From: Polydactylus sextarius
Lineage: Eukaryota > Chordata > Actinopteri > Polynemidae
Reading direction: 5' to 3'
DNA length: 64,000 bases
Assembly: GCA_016801845.1 (NCBI GenBank)
Contig: CM028910.1
Coordinates: forward strand, 18,010,629-18,074,628
Numbering within the stretch: position 1 is the first letter of the stretch; every line of letters begins with the position of its first letter. Of this stretch, positions 24,961 through 37,931 are shown piece by piece. The notes below the pieces were generated by a model. It was not told where the DNA came from. It made no database searches and was given only the letters and a program-made list of their open reading frames with translations. Made by a program: the position numbers and the translations under genes.

Positions 24961-26079
24961 GACAATAAGTAACATCACCCTTGAAATGAGGTGTCATTTT
25001 GCATATATTACCCTTTAATAAATGACATCCTTGAGCGACTTAGCAGAATGTTGTCACAAATTGCGATTTCAGGTGATGAGGAGTTTATTGCCACATCATC
25101 TGCAGATGTTGTACATGAGAATCAAATGGTCATGAACCATGTGGTCTTATGAAAGCCAGTTTCTGAGACCTTGAAATATTAGGACTGCTCACTACCCTGC
25201 CACTTCAGTCTGAATTTTTATGATTGAATCTTGTGTAATGCTTAAACTTTAAGTATTTTTTTTTAAAATTCAACTCACGCTCTCAACACTTACTCTTTAA
25301 TCACATTTAAAGGTGGTAAACAGGAGACTTTTTTAAATTCTACAACCTGTAGCTATACTGCAAGTGCAGTGAGCAAGGGGTGAGTAAGAAACCACTTTAT
25401 TTTACAGCCTGTGGGACTGTCAATGCAATAATGAGGGTTTCTCACACATTTGAAATGCTTTGTCTTGATTGTAGTATACTTTGAGCTAAAAAGTAGTGAT
25501 TATTGCTCCCACTGGAATTCCTTGTTCATGCTTTCAAATTTAATTATTCTCTAATGTCATGTTTTCCTCTATACTATATTAACATTATTGTGTTGGGTAA
25601 GTACATATTAAGTATTGTTGCTATTCTGTAGAACACTGTAGTTTACATGATTATCTACTGTTTGTGTAAGGTAAATAAATTAAGGTTTGGCATGACATAT
25701 CTTTCATTTGCAGACATTTTACTTTGAGGTTGGCAGATATCTGAAGTGCCTCACTTGAGGATGGATGAGACAGCAAATACCAACAGGTGAAGGTTTACTT
25801 CTGCACCAATATTGGCCAGTGTGGGTGGCATTTATCAAGCTTGAAGAGGGGTTTACTGACAGTTTGTAAGGAGGCTGGTGGATAAATACAGGAAGTAGCT
25901 GATCAAGGCATCTATCAACGAAAGAGGTGCATCGTTAACATGCCTCATCATTTTTCATACGAGCTCCCTCCAGAACTCACACCAGCTATTTGCATATTGA
26001 ACACAGACACAGGATGTAGGAGGAGGAGAGATATTTGAAGGAATCACATCATTAGACAAAATCACAGGCACAATGGTTT

Positions 26080-29000
26080 TCAGACAACATTTCTTTAATA
26101 CAAAGTCAACATATCTACATACACAGTGGCTTTAAACCAATTATTGTTTCAGTTAGAAGTAACAGTTTGAAAGTGATAGCACTTGGCCCTCATACAAAGG
26201 AAAAACTATTTTGCTGAGTTTGGGTTCTTTTTCATTTTGTTGGTATGTACTGTATATGTTCTATTCTTTTTGATGTTATTTTTTGTTAGTGTTGTTTTTT
26301 GTTAGTATGCCCCAACCCAAAATATTCTGCGACATATTCCAATAAATTTGGCGGCTGTTTTCAAAAGTCTAGCATCTTTACATGAAGTCAAAAGAGTAAC
26401 ACATTGCACAAGCTTCCAAAGACTTCCACGGTTTCACTTTTGGCATGGGCCCTTTATACCAGTCTTTTTGAGTTCCAGGAGTCCTCAGTTCAGGGTTTTA
26501 GTTCATTATGAAACAAGGTTCAAGGTTCCCACTGTTCAGAAATGATGTGCTGAAAATGTGAATTTGCAGCAAGTTTTTGGTTGTCTTGGTCTTCCCTCGC
26601 TTGCACTGCACTGCTCTGTTTCATTGAGTCCTGATTTCCTTCTGCATCCCATAACAAAACATGGTTGAACAAAAACAAACAAGTATGGTTCTATACAAGG
26701 TTTACAAATGCACAAAGAAGAAAATAAATCAACTTTTTGTAATGCGGAACTATTTCTGGCCTTTAGCAAAGCTGCATTTGTCCATAAGCCAATGACATAT
26801 TCATGGTTAACACCGTGGCATATTAGGCAGTTGGACAGCTGAGGATCTTTTGGGATTTGTATGAAGCTTAATGAATGAAGAACACCTCTGGGAGCTTTTG
26901 TTTCTCACAGTAGTAGAGAAACTAAGAATCTAAACCAGTGTAGCCTTCTTTTGTTGGAATTTGAGTTGGAATTTGGAAGTCTAATTATCTAAAAAACAAT
27001 TGTTTTTAAACTCCTCCGGTAGGGTTAGTCCATCTCATCTCTAACAAAGTCATGCTAATACCAGGGCAGGGAAACAAAGTTCTTGTCCACGTTCAGAGTG
27101 AAAATGTAACAGACCTTTTGAATTGATGGTTGATTACCAATTCAAATGGTTCGCTGGCAACATGGACTAACCCCTCAGCAGATCACTGATGCTGATTCCA
27201 TGCCCTCATTGGGGCTATAGGAGTGAGAACAGAAGCTGGCGAGTTTCCCAGTTTAACCGCTAACAGGGGAAATTAAAGGCAGGAAAAAAAAGCGAGTGGT
27301 AATTAAAGACCAGGGAGCAGGGCTGGAGAAAGGAGAGAAAACAGGCTTTACAAACACCAGGAAGTCAGATATGAGCAGAACCTCAATCTTTGTAGTTCTT
27401 TACCCATTTAAAGTGTGAGATCTTGAGGGTCAAATGATACAAATACATATAATCTATATATTTGTTTATTTACAGGTATATTCTAGATCATAGTGGATAT
27501 CTAACAAAATGAATGACCACATTATGTCTGTAAGTAATAAAGTAAAAAAAAAAAGATAGAACTTAGGGTTCTTCCTTAAAAATTGTGAGGGTCATAGTCT
27601 GTACATGACCATTCAAGGTACAGTATGTCAAGTTGGGCTGATATAGATAACAAAAAGGTCAAATATGAAGTTTTTGATTGATTAGACATTTTGTAGGCCA
27701 GCTCATCAAAAGCTGCTCAAAAATAAAATCAAAAATAATACGAATGCCTACAAATTTAGGATAATAATAAAAGATTTGCAACAAAAACGGCATCTCCTCA
27801 TCGGCACAGAATCTACTCGGGGTAGAAGTTAAACATCAGTGAGTGGAAGCAGAGGATTCAGATGTAGCACTAGCATAACCTCTGCTTTTTCTAAAGAAAC
27901 ACACGAGGTCTTACAAGGATTACAAAAATCAAACTCACAAACAAAAGAAAATGATAAAACCCACTGTATTTTCAAACATGAGCACTGGCTGGTATAAAAA
28001 AAAATGATGAGGAGAAATTTTGAATTCATACTGTTTGGATATATTCTTATATTCTGCTTTTTAAATATATATGCATGTGTGAGTGTGCAGTATATATGTG
28101 TATATATGTATATATAAATACATATAAACACACACACACACATATATATGTATGCACACATACACAGACATGTTATACTTAACATTTCTACAGTGAAAAA
28201 ATAGAATGTCTTTTAACGTAATATGAACAAATAAGCATATATCTTTTCCTGCTAATTTTAAAAAATGTGATACAACATCTCTGTTAAAAAACTAAACCAA
28301 AAAGAAAATAAAAAGTCAACTATGTAAAGTAAAATACGTTGTCATAATACAACATTAATGTTTTCATAATGTTACAATAACAATAAGGCTTTTTTGGAAA
28401 TAAGAAAAGATTACACACAGTTCTGTCCATTGCTCTGGTTTTTGTGCACACCCACCTCAAACCTTTACAGAATCCGTACACTCGTTTATACCAAAGCACT
28501 GATTTGAAAATGAAAACCTGGTGATTTCAAAAGCTTGATTTTTTTTTCTTTTTTTTTTTCTTCTTAAAGTCAGACACATATACATTAGTGCGTCAACCTG
28601 CAGTTGTTTTTTTTTTTTTTTTTTTTTTGGGTGGGGTGGGGTGTGAGGGGTATTTGTTTCAAGTTTCTTTTGTTTTGCCTTTTTTCTTTAGGGATGTGCA
28701 AGATAAGGATTTTGTACCAAAGAATTTTTATAATCACATCATGGCATTTAGAACCAACATGGCTGCCTGGTCTGGCTGTATCACCCACAGAGACATCATC
28801 TATAAAATGGAGGACAAAAACCAAAGCGTCTACTTTGTTTATCCACCTGTTACCAAACACACATATAAATGGAACTAAAGGCCAATTTTTCAATCACATG
28901 AACGTAAAGCTTTGTAACTGCAACAGGCCTCTGCCACTCGTGAGTGTCTTATACAATGTAATAAGATGATTATAGAGGAGGCTGGAAAAAAAAGGAGGGC

Positions 29001-30526
29001 TGGAAAAGACTGGTGAGCGATGATGTCATGTGGATGCGCCTTTAGTCGTGTCCGACTTGGTGTGAGTGTCTGGCAGAGCTGGCATCTTTTGTTCGTCAGT
29101 TTCCTTTCCCTCAAGAGTCACACGTACAGCATACACAAGATAAGCAGCATGTTTGGTTTTGACAGAAAAGAAAACAAAAAAAGAGAGAAATCCTCATAAG
29201 ACAAAAAAGTTCTTAACAATGATGATGAGCGTTGGTCACTGTACACAAAGAAAGCCCCAAGTTTGTGGCGATCCTTGTTTGGTTGTTCCATTTGTTCCAA
29301 AGCTTCTCGCCCACCAGATCTATCTCTTGTTCAAAATGGTGGATGTTCACACCGAAGCCCCATGATGCAAGAGAGAGAGACAGAGTAGTGATTGTAAAAA
29401 ATCATGGGACACGGTTGCCACGTCTCCCACCTTGACCATCTGCAAGACGATCCAGCTGCAGCTTCTTGCAACAGGCGACATTTTCCCCGAATTCACTGGT
29501 GACTGAGGCGCGAGCCTCCTGGAGCACTTTTTTTTTTAAAACTGTAAATACATTGTGGTACCTTTCAACATCACTGTGCCCTCCTGGCTAAAGATACTGA
29601 TTTTGCACAAGTTCACAATTAATAAAACTAACTGACCTTAAGATATGTGTTGCTGCTTTCTTCCCACCAACTGTTGACAGTGTCTTCTTGAAGTTCTTAG
29701 CGCTTGAGAACGGGCAGTTATGTGATGTATACTTTAATAGCTGAGTGTTTTACCACGTGTGTTATGCATATCATTTGTGGAATAGTGTAAAACTCAAGAC
29801 TGGGTGCCAGATGGGAGTGTTCTCGTGCTACTTTCGTTTCCGCTTTTCTTGATTTTATTCTTTTTTTGTTCCATTTTGTTTGGATGACCCCCCAGAGTTT
29901 GGGGGGAAAAACATTTTCTGTTCACACAGGCAACCTTGATTTGGTCATTTCTCTGGCTCGCACTCACAAAACATTTTGATAGAAATACTTGAACCCCTTT
30001 TGCACCCCGGCATATCAAAAAACAGAAGAAAGTCACCCCGTCTTGGCTACATCCATCTGCCTCTCATTGATTTTTGCTGTTGCCCTCTCCTTCATTATCT
30101 GTTGCTTGTTACCGTTGTATCACGAAGATATTTTTGAGAAGAGAAATGTCCACGAATGTTTACAATGTCCTTCACATTGAAACACTTGAGGTAAGGTAAG
30201 AAGTCTGACACTTTGATAGATTCCCGCCCCCCAGCTTGAGCCACAGCTTCTGGTTCCTCTCCTGATGAAGATTTTCTTTTTGTGATGATGGGTTATTTTT
30301 CTGCGCTTCCTTGTGAAGGGTTTCTTAGTCAAATTGGAATTTGAACCTAACCTGATTTGTTGGGCATCGTCTTCTAAAAATCTACAACAACAATCCCATT
30401 TGGTGTGTCTGAATTAGCAGTGGTGTTATCATCATCTGTTGTCGTTTTTGTCAAATTTCAAAGTTTCTATGGCTCAGGAAACTGTTGGGGGGGGGGCGAC
30501 AGAATTCGAGGGGGGGAGATGGCTTT
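26080..30526 (-). other. ptprs: Probable ptprs 3' UTR and downstream flank
   Basis: This region follows the ptprs stop codon on the minus strand. It has no coding exon and is T-rich on the transcribed strand, with several poly(T)/poly(A) runs, as long vertebrate neuronal 3' UTRs often are. Minus-strand poly(A) hexamers include AATAAA at about 29854-29859 and ATTAAA at 26094-26099. The latter is followed by a plausible cleavage context and would give a 3' UTR of about 4.4 kb. A (TA)n/(CA)n tract lies at 28060-28150. The true 3' end is not determined. Confidence 0.45.
26094..26099 (-). promoter_or_regulatory. ptprs: Candidate distal poly(A) signal of ptprs
   Basis: The minus strand reads tttgtATTAAAgaaatgttg, a common variant hexamer. 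It is one of several possible signals downstream of the ptprs stop and is proposed because the sequence texture changes near here. The evidence is weak. Confidence 0.25.
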
Positions 30527-30595
30527 TTACGTTGCATAGTGATCAAAGCTTCCTAAGTACTCCAGAGCTGCATGATAGCAGAATTGGTACTCATC
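30527..30595 (-). CDS. ptprs: PTPRS coding exon 14 (last): D2 C-terminus and stop
   Basis: The exon follows a cccctacag acceptor in phase 0 and codes for 22 residues, DEYQFCYHAALEYLGSF then DHYAT, with TAA at 30529-30527. This is the invariant C-terminus of the LAR/PTPRS/PTPRD family, and the DEYQFC form fits PTPRS. The intron to exon 13 is only 235 bases. Confidence 0.96.
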   Translation of the reverse strand, partial: DEYQFCYHAALEYLGSFDHYAT

Positions 30596-30830
30596 CTGTA
30601 GGGGAGAGAACAGACACACATGCAGAAATATACATCAGAAAAAAAGAATCTCAAAGTGTGATTAAAGAACTTGCTTTGAAAATGACACAATTTAAAAGAT
30701 CTCATTAATACCTTTACAGATTGGAGGACTACTTTTTTATTACATCCCTTACATACAAATCAAGAAAACTACACAGTGGGGATTTAATAGAGGGTTTTCC
30801 TGAACTGAGGGTGTCTGTGTGACGCCTCAC

Positions 30831-30966
30831 CTCAGTCTGGACCATGGCCGGCCTCTGTGTTCGGAGCATCTTCACTGTCTGGAAGATATCAACCACGCCT
30901 TCGTAGCGCATCCTCTCCAGGACGATGCTGAGGGTGATGAAGACTCCAGTCCTGCCTACACCAGCA
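30831..30966 (-). CDS. ptprs: PTPRS coding exon 13: D2 P-loop and following helices
   Basis: 136 nt. The first base completes the Ser codon of the D2 P-loop (HC-S-AGVGRTG). The exon reads AGVGRTGVFITLSIVLERM and continues through VVDIFQTVKMLRTQRPAMVQTE, then a gtgagg donor in phase 0. The P-loop Cys and Arg are kept although D2 of LAR-type phosphatases has little or no activity; it serves for substrate docking and for binding partners such as liprin-alpha. Confidence 0.96.
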
Positions 30967-32221
30967 CTGGAATGATATGATCATAAAGTGAATTAATGAG
31001 GATATAACCAATATATATTCATTGCATACAGCAAGTAAAAGGTGAATCTTCATTTGAACTGAGCAAATTTGTCTTTCTGTTACATCTTGTACTTTGTGAG
31101 CTCCTCTAATCTCTTTGCCATGTAGCACCTTATTTTATGATCTACATCAGTCAAACTAAGACCTGCAAAGTAGCTCCTCCTACATCTTAAATTTCTTCTG
31201 AAATGCACATTATAGCTACAGCTAGATTTGCTACTGGCAGCACTGAATGGCTAGAAGAGTGTTTGAAAGCTTGAATAGGGTGAGATCCTGTGGCAGGCCA
31301 ATGCAACAGTGATGATAGCAAGGACACAATCTCCTCTGAATACACTTCAATGTGTGAGCTTGCATTCTCATCGAAGACAAAATGAGCTCTCAAGGACACA
31401 CAGACGCTCTCCAAAAATCATGCACACAAACAACTCAGCAAACATTTTGTCTCATTAAGCCCCTCCTCCCATGTGTCAAAAAAAAAAAACCTCAAGCCTG
31501 CTGCTGCTCTGGAAATACAGTCTGAGTCTTAACTCGAATCCTGAAATACTTGAGAGCTGCCTCTCTAAGCTGCTTTGCTGTGAAATGATTTCCACTTCAC
31601 CAATGGAACAATAATTGATGTGACAACAGATTTATTTGGGCGTTTTCCAGCCTCTGATGCTACGTTGTTGAATGAAGAGTGAAAGTGATGGTCGGTAGGA
31701 GACACTTGGAGATTGTGTCTGTTGGAGGACAAAGTTATACACAGAACAAAATATGAATACTTCCATCACTTTGCAATAAATTAAATGACGTTGGACTAAA
31801 TAGTTATTGAGCTTATCCATGCAGAACATATGACCAACCCCACCCATGTATACCCTCATGTGACCACCCGCTACCAACCCCTACGCTGCTGTATCCCTCA
31901 GCCCTTGCAAAGCCTCTTCCCGAGAGTCGGTCACAGCTTGTCACATGGACTCTTAAACTCCCTCAGAGCTCCTCTCTTTCGATTTATTTCTCTGCCCCTC
32001 TCCCTTTCCAGGAGGATCGACTCTGCGAGTCTGAAGGCTTGCCGGGCCGCTGGCGACTGAGAGGATTTGGTGTCCCCATTCACAGGAAGTAATCAGGCAA
32101 TTAATGACAAAAAAGCATGTGGGTCTATTAGATAGTGGTTGAGAAGGAAAGAGATGAAGAAGGAAGAAAGAAAAAGAGGGTGGGAGTGGAGCGAAGGAGG
32201 GCTGAGAATGAATGGATGAAC

Positions 32222-32262
<41 letters not shown>

Positions 32263-33831
32263 GATTATGAAATAGACAGATGGATGACAGTCAGGAAAGG
32301 CTGGTGACAGAAGCTGAAAGAGTAAAAGAAAAGGAAGGCATAAGCTCTCAACTCAGAGCTCACAAAGCCTGAAGGAGGAAGGAGGAACTAAGTGAAGGAG
32401 GAGGCGGAGGAAGAAACCAGATATCTCCCAGTGACACCTACTCATTAAACTATCATCTTTAAAAAACAAACAAACAAATAAAACAGATTCAAAAAATATA
32501 TTTAACTTATCTGTGACTTAATTACCTGATAAACATAACTGGGTTTTAATGATTTATTGCAAAGGAAGTTGAAAGAGTTTTTTTTTATCTTTCTTGACTA
32601 CTTCAAAAATCAAACAAAGTTGACTGTGATGTGTCGAGGACGCCTAAATTGTGCAGCATGGGCAAGTGACCAGTCCAGTTTAATAGGCTGTGGGCTTTTT
32701 CAACCATTTCTCCAGTCTTGCAATTCTTCCTGCAATAACCAGTCCTTTCGCTTTGAGACAGCTCTCTCTCCCCCTCCAATAATGGCCTCATAGAACGATG
32801 GAATAACTCAGTCTTATTGGAGCTTCCCTGACACAGCTTACAACTCCCAGAGGGCCATTTGATGGCTGGTGACATCATTGCTTTTTAATACAAGGGAGGT
32901 GATGTTATGTTTGATGATGTCATGGTGTCTGTGCAATAGAAATACAGGAAGAAAAGTGGCACCTACTCGATTCCAAAAGTAAAACATGTTTATGAGACAG
33001 TGAGGAGATTATTCACCATGGTAACACCTTCGATTGTTAGCAGTGTCACTGGAACAGTGGGATCCTTAAGAGCTTTTTCCTGAATGTCAATCAAACCATG
33101 AAAGCTCAAGTGTAATGCAGGTGCAGTCTTTGTTGAGCTGAGTCTTACAGCACAAACACAAACAGAACCATGAGAGATTGCCCATTGTCTGGGTATAAAA
33201 GGTAACAACTCATTCAGATGGATCTCGCTCAAGGTCTGACAACAAATAAGAACAGGACTTGGTGGTCACCGCTACCAAATATTGAATTCTACCGCAGTCG
33301 ACCATGTCGAGGTAATGATGAAGGTTACCTTGGAAGCTGCACCTGGGGTGATAAAACTGCATCACAGAGTGATCATAAAACCTAAAAAAGAATGGCTGTA
33401 TCAGTTCATGTGCCTCCTCTTTGCAAATGCCAAGCCACATCTCAGCCTTATCAATTATGGAGGAGATGGGGGCCTGTGGAGGTGCAGAGCTAGTAGACTG
33501 TGGTGGCAAAGAGGAGAGGAGGGATCATATCTGATGATGCTGTTAATGCTGCACCACAGGAGGTGCTGTGCTGCAAAATAATAACCACCTTAAGAAGTGA
33601 TCTAATCTTGTCTTGATACTTTAAAGCTTTACATCTCTTTCAAGAGGGAAAATGTGTCTTTGGAGTTCAGTTTGAGGCGAAACAAAATGCAGTCCCTTCT
33701 AATACATATCACACCCCTAGAAAACTATACCATTTAAAAAAAAAAAAAAACATAAGTACATTCTGGATCTTGGATATTTGGCTGTTTAATATAATACTAC
33801 ACGGATGCAACATGACATTGAGATGTTTTAC
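30967..33831 (-). other. ptprs: ptprs intron 12-13
   Basis: No coding exon is seen. It includes a (GA)n microsatellite at 32225-32258 within a wider purine-rich plus-strand stretch (about 32130-32410) and a poly(A) run near 33737. Otherwise nothing is recognised. Confidence 0.6.
32225..32258. repeat. (GA)n microsatellite
   Basis: This is an uninterrupted GA run of about 34 bases in a ptprs intron, embedded in a longer purine-rich tract. Confidence 0.9.
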
Positions 33832-33986
33832 CTGCAGTGGACAGAGATCGGTCCATCTTGTCCAAACTGTTCCTTGGTTTTATGCACCTGGCCAATGAAA
33901 TCAATGAATCCCTCCCCAGATTTGGGAACGCCTTGTTCTGGCCAGTCAGTAAACTGGAACTGCCTCACTGTTCTTGACTGGCCATC
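33832..33986 (-). CDS. ptprs: PTPRS coding exon 12: D2 WPE loop
   Basis: 155 nt, starting in phase 0 after atttgcag and ending with the first two bases of the P-loop Ser codon (TGCAG then gtaaaa). It reads DGQSRTVRQFQFTDWPEQGV, later GEGFIDFIGQVHKTKEQFGQ and DGPISVHC. The general-acid Asp of the WPD loop is Glu here (WPE), the normal state for LAR-family D2 and the main reason D2 is nearly inactive. Confidence 0.96.
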
Positions 33987-34978
33987 CTGCAAATACATGA
34001 AAGTTAAAAGTAAGAGGATGGAGACTTTAAATCACAAATAGCAGCAAGGGTAGAGTAGGGATATCAGACCAGGAAATGAAAGAAAAGGCAAAGAAATGTC
34101 TGTTTAAAAAAAGAACAGGAACACATTATGTTTTGTTTGTGGTACAAAACAAGGCGTCATTACTCCGTCATTATACATTCACTGGATTCTTCTGAGAACA
34201 TAACACAAATTAAGCAAAACAGATATAAGACCAGTGAGGCAATAAAAATTGTAGTAATTGTAGTTCTTTCAAGATGAAATTAGGTGTTTTTCTCCTCAAT
34301 GGCAACATAATACAGAACAATACATGTGCCACCACAGAGGGACAGAGTGTACTTTTCTCTCCCTCCTCACCTCTCTACCTCCATTCCCAATTGTCTCTGT
34401 TTTATCTCCTGTTGTTTTTGTGTGTGTGTGTGTGTTCGCATATGTGTGTATGGCATGAGTAGGTCCTAGTTAAAGCTAATCAATAGTGTATCTGCCATGA
34501 CAAGCATCTTCTCCCAGACACCATGTTGAATAGGATAATCCTGCGATGCGATCGATAGAGTGACCTGATGGATGAGCTGAGTGAGGAGGTAAGAAGCAAG
34601 AATGGAGGACTAACGGAGCAGGAGGTGGGATTGGACGATGAAAAATTGAGAAGAAAAACCCCGACACACTCACTTGCCCGCTACACAAAATGTCAGTAAC
34701 AATTTAATTTCATATTGATTCTTTTAATCTTGCTTTAGAGGTGAGACTTGTACGTGGTGAGACAACAGAAACTTGCTTCCAAAGCAAACATAAACATTTA
34801 AATTCAGTTTTGCAACTGGGGCGGCATCAAACCAGGACAATCGAGGCTGGTCTTCTTTGGTTTGAGAAAGCGAATATTAAGATGCACAGTCGATATTTTT
34901 GTTCGCGTTGTCTTCGTTTTGTAAAGTTGTCTCTGAGAGAGCAAATTTCTCAAGAAAGTCAGCAGTGAGAATTGTTTC

Positions 34979-35062
34979 TGCATTCTGAGATGGCCTGTCC
35001 ACTCGGTTCTTTCAATAATCAAAAGAACCGAGTGGACAGGCCGTCTCAAACTGCAGAATGCA
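34979..35062. other. Near-perfect hairpin (pre-miRNA-like or palindromic MITE)
   Basis: The arms 34987-35012 and 35022-35047 are reverse complements over 26 bases with one T/G pair (a G-U wobble in RNA) around a 9-base loop. A further 7-bp stem (gcattct/agaatgc) lies outside, offset by a 7-base bulge. Weaker complementarity (agtgagaat at 34964, attctcact ending at 35106) extends the structure to about 143 bases. The arms contain gcctgtccactcggttctt. The size fits a microRNA precursor, but a small palindromic transposon would look the same; no known miRNA family is recognised. Confidence 0.6.
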
Positions 35063-36058
35063 GAATGCTAATGCAGAGGTGTTAATTTCTCTAGTTGATT
35101 CTCACTTCTCAGTGCAACAGACTTCAGTCTGGACATGATGTGTCTCTCTCACGTATACTCTTCCCATTTGTTCACACTGCACAGGCACAAATCAATGAAC
35201 ACTCAGTTGGCAAGTCAGCTTGGATCTTTTTTGTCCTTTTTGTTATTCTGCTGTTGGATGGTATAGATTATAAAATTGTCATTTTGTCCAAATTGTGTTA
35301 TAGAATCAATGTAATGTGCAGGAATGTGAACTTACACCGAGAAAGAGATATTTCCATTTGATAAATAATAAATATTCTGATAAATTGTGCAGAAACAGAC
35401 TCACACTATTCTTACTGATAATTTTCAGCACTTGTTTGTGAAGCTTGAAACTGATGAAAACATTTCAATCACTCATAGAGCAAGGGAAATGGTACATAGA
35501 CAGAAAGTGAACAATCAATGTGTCTGTAGATGGGTGCCCTATGATTTGCTTAAGGGGCTGCAAGGGACTGTTCCTCATTTTAGACAAGTCATAAAAACAC
35601 ATAAGAAACAGCTATATAAATGTATACCTCTATAATCATACATGATGGCATACATAAATAACATGATGCTAAAAATATGGATCGTAGCGGTGATATTTGT
35701 CTCTTGTATAAAGAATTAATCTTGTAACTCATACTACAAGCTACCCATGCTGACTGCTGGTAAAAATAGCTAATGTTTTTCTCTTGTTTGGAGGTTTCAT
35801 CCATTCCAGGCAGCCTTCACTGAATCAGTGGTGTTAAATAAACCTGATGTCCTTATTCCTTTAATTTGGCGGCAACCATAAAAAAGGTAATCTATTATTA
35901 AATAACCTCTTAAAACTGAAAATAGACTTCCTGAGGCGCTTCCTCCATCTGTTGTTCTGTGTCCAAAATGACGTTCATCATATTGAAAACAGTTACCTCG
36001 GGGTCTGTATCTATCATGCTTGATGGTTGTGTTGGCATGGTGGCTGTGCTACATTCTA

Positions 36059-36080
36059 ATTCATTCATTCATTCATTCAT
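36059..36080. repeat. (ATTC)n microsatellite
   Basis: About five copies of the tetranucleotide ATTC in a ptprs intron. Confidence 0.85.
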
Positions 36081-37374
36081 TATGATTTTTGCCATGAGCA
36101 AACCATTCCCTTGCACTGCTAGCAGGCTAAATGCAGATGCTAACTGAACGCTAAGTGCACAGTGTATGAATCTACTGTGTTTCAAAGGATATGCATAATC
36201 TGTCTATTGAATCCGAGCTTTGAATGTGAAGTCGTGTTGTCCTGTGTGGCAGTTTGCACAGTGCTGCTGTCTTATGTGATGATGTTTCTACACGGCTGCT
36301 GCCAAGATGCGTTCTTGTTCTTGTATTGTACTTGACAAATACAATGATTTGGATACTAATAAGTTAAGCTCCATATACTGACTCTCTTTGTACGACATCT
36401 CCTGTCTTTCCCTGTTTTATGACGCATTGCATGTTTTCTTTCTTTCGTTCCCTTTGTTTTTCATCTCAAAAACATTTTTGCCTCAGCAGGGGGATTAAAA
36501 ATGAAAGAGGGGGCAAAGACAACAACACAATAAACCAAGCACACTAAAGGAAAGGGAAGAGGGGAAAAAAAAGAAAAAAAAAAAGAGGAAAATTTAACAC
36601 ACAACCTGAGGGCCCACGCGGCGTGTCAAATTGTGTGATTAAATACGTGACTGGCTCGCTAGATGTGAGTGTTGAGGCGTGGAGTCTATGCTATTACTGT
36701 GCAGAGGCATGCAATGTGCGCACTCACATACACGCACACTCACACACACACACGCACACACACACACAGTAAACATATAAACACTCATGTACATCTAATT
36801 TATGATATATGGGGTTGAAGCCAGTTTAAACATACCCTCACATGCATACACAATCAGTAAAATGAGGTTAAAAAAATTCTACAGTCTACAAAAAGTCTAC
36901 AGACATATGCACATGCAACTGCACACATAGTGCTTCGTAACAATTTACACTGATCTGACCTCCACTTATACATGTCAAGAACAAACGTTCTCATGTTGTG
37001 TACTGTCCATTTTCTCTTCACTTTGATAATAAACTCTGTCAGTCTGTTTCATGTCATTGTACAGGACAACAGGTGTGTTAGGGTACTCGTGAGTGCTGTG
37101 TGTGTACATGTTTGACATATGCCTATGGGTCTTTGTGCGTGTATGTGTATTTGTGGCTGCATAGGTTATTGGAGCGTATTTGTGCTGAGAATAGCAAATC
37201 AGCACGGAGATAACACACTGCACGGGGTTATGTGTTTTGAAAAAGTGTTTTTGTGTGTGTGTGTGTTTGTGTGTGTACGTGTGCTTGTGCAGGGTGTCAG
37301 CATACAAGCTTAAACAGTATTCATGTGTGATTTGCTCACAGTGTCTGTTTAGGCATCCTAAGTGTATGTGTGTA

Positions 37375-37378
<4 letters not shown>

Positions 37379-37438
<60 letters not shown>
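37379..37438. repeat. (TG)n microsatellite
   Basis: This is a 60-base uninterrupted TG run in the ptprs intron between coding exons 11 and 12. Shorter interrupted TG stretches lie just to the left. Confidence 0.93.
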
Positions 37439-37442
<4 letters not shown>

Positions 37443-37714
37443 AGAGGGATATAATTAACTTTTTTTAATACCAACAGAATGGCTGCTAACTAGCTGCCAT
37501 GTTGCCTGGGAAAACATTGGATATGTCAGCCTTTTTGGCAAAGAAATGAAGCAGTATTAATTCTGTGCTACATTTCTGTTGCTGCTGTGTTTTCTGTGTT
37601 TTACAAACTCCACAACTTAATTTGACCACAAAAGAAATCCTTAACGTCAAGGGCAAGGAAAGCCAAAACCAAAAACCAATACATTCATATCTTCAATGAA
37701 CTTCCATGTCTTAC

Positions 37715-37840
37715 CCTGGCGTCCGTGACCTTGAACTCTCTTAGGATGTACTGTGGCATGTTGTATTCAGCCATGGGATCCACCACAAAGTATTGATACC
37801 TGGCAGAGCGCTCTGCTGGCCAGTATTGGTGACACTTTTC
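37715..37840 (-). CDS. ptprs: PTPRS coding exon 11: D2 core
   Basis: 126 nt, exactly 42 codons, phase 0 at both ends (tcaaacag acceptor, AGG then gtaaga donor). It reads EKCHQYWPAERSARYQYFVV and continues to YILREFKVTDAR, essentially the mammalian PTPRS/PTPRD D2 sequence. The intron to exon 10 is only 91 bases. Confidence 0.96.
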
Positions 37841-37931
37841 CTGTTTGAGCAAAATTAACATTTTATTGATTTACTACTTTACAACTACACATATCAAATA
37901 AGTGTTTAAGCGATTTGTATTTGAGTCCTAC

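Larger units (their letters stand above)
11643..26079. other. tbxa2r 5' flank and gene-poor region
   Basis: No coding exon is recognised in these 14 kb on either strand. The first 90 bases or so belong to the 5' UTR part of the tbxa2r exon: on the minus strand a pyrimidine-rich tract ends in gag near 11735 and in cag near 11724, either of which could be its acceptor. Untranslated tbxa2r exons and the promoter must lie to the right, but I cannot place them. The region holds a LINE-like relic at about 14030-14075, a TC/CA/GA microsatellite at 15613-15690, a plus strand rich in A and C but poor in G at roughly 19.0-20.8 kb, a purine-rich tract at about 23.24-23.40 kb and a possible conserved non-coding block at 24.64-24.96 kb. 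Confidence 0.55.
33987..37714 (-). other. ptprs: ptprs intron 11-12
   Basis: No coding exon. It contains a strong inverted-repeat hairpin at 34979-35062, an (ATTC)n run at 36059-36080, CA runs near 36740, and a 60-base (TG)n microsatellite at 37379-37438. The sequence at about 36320-36350 resembles a fragment of a LINE 3' tail. Confidence 0.6.

Noticed and set aside
24684..24968. 94-residue open frame on the plus strand
   Set aside because: No recognisable domain, no splice context; the sequence texture suggests non-coding DNA.
29400..29525. About 40-codon open frame on the minus strand in the ptprs 3' UTR
   Set aside because: Short, no family match and no start context; probably chance.
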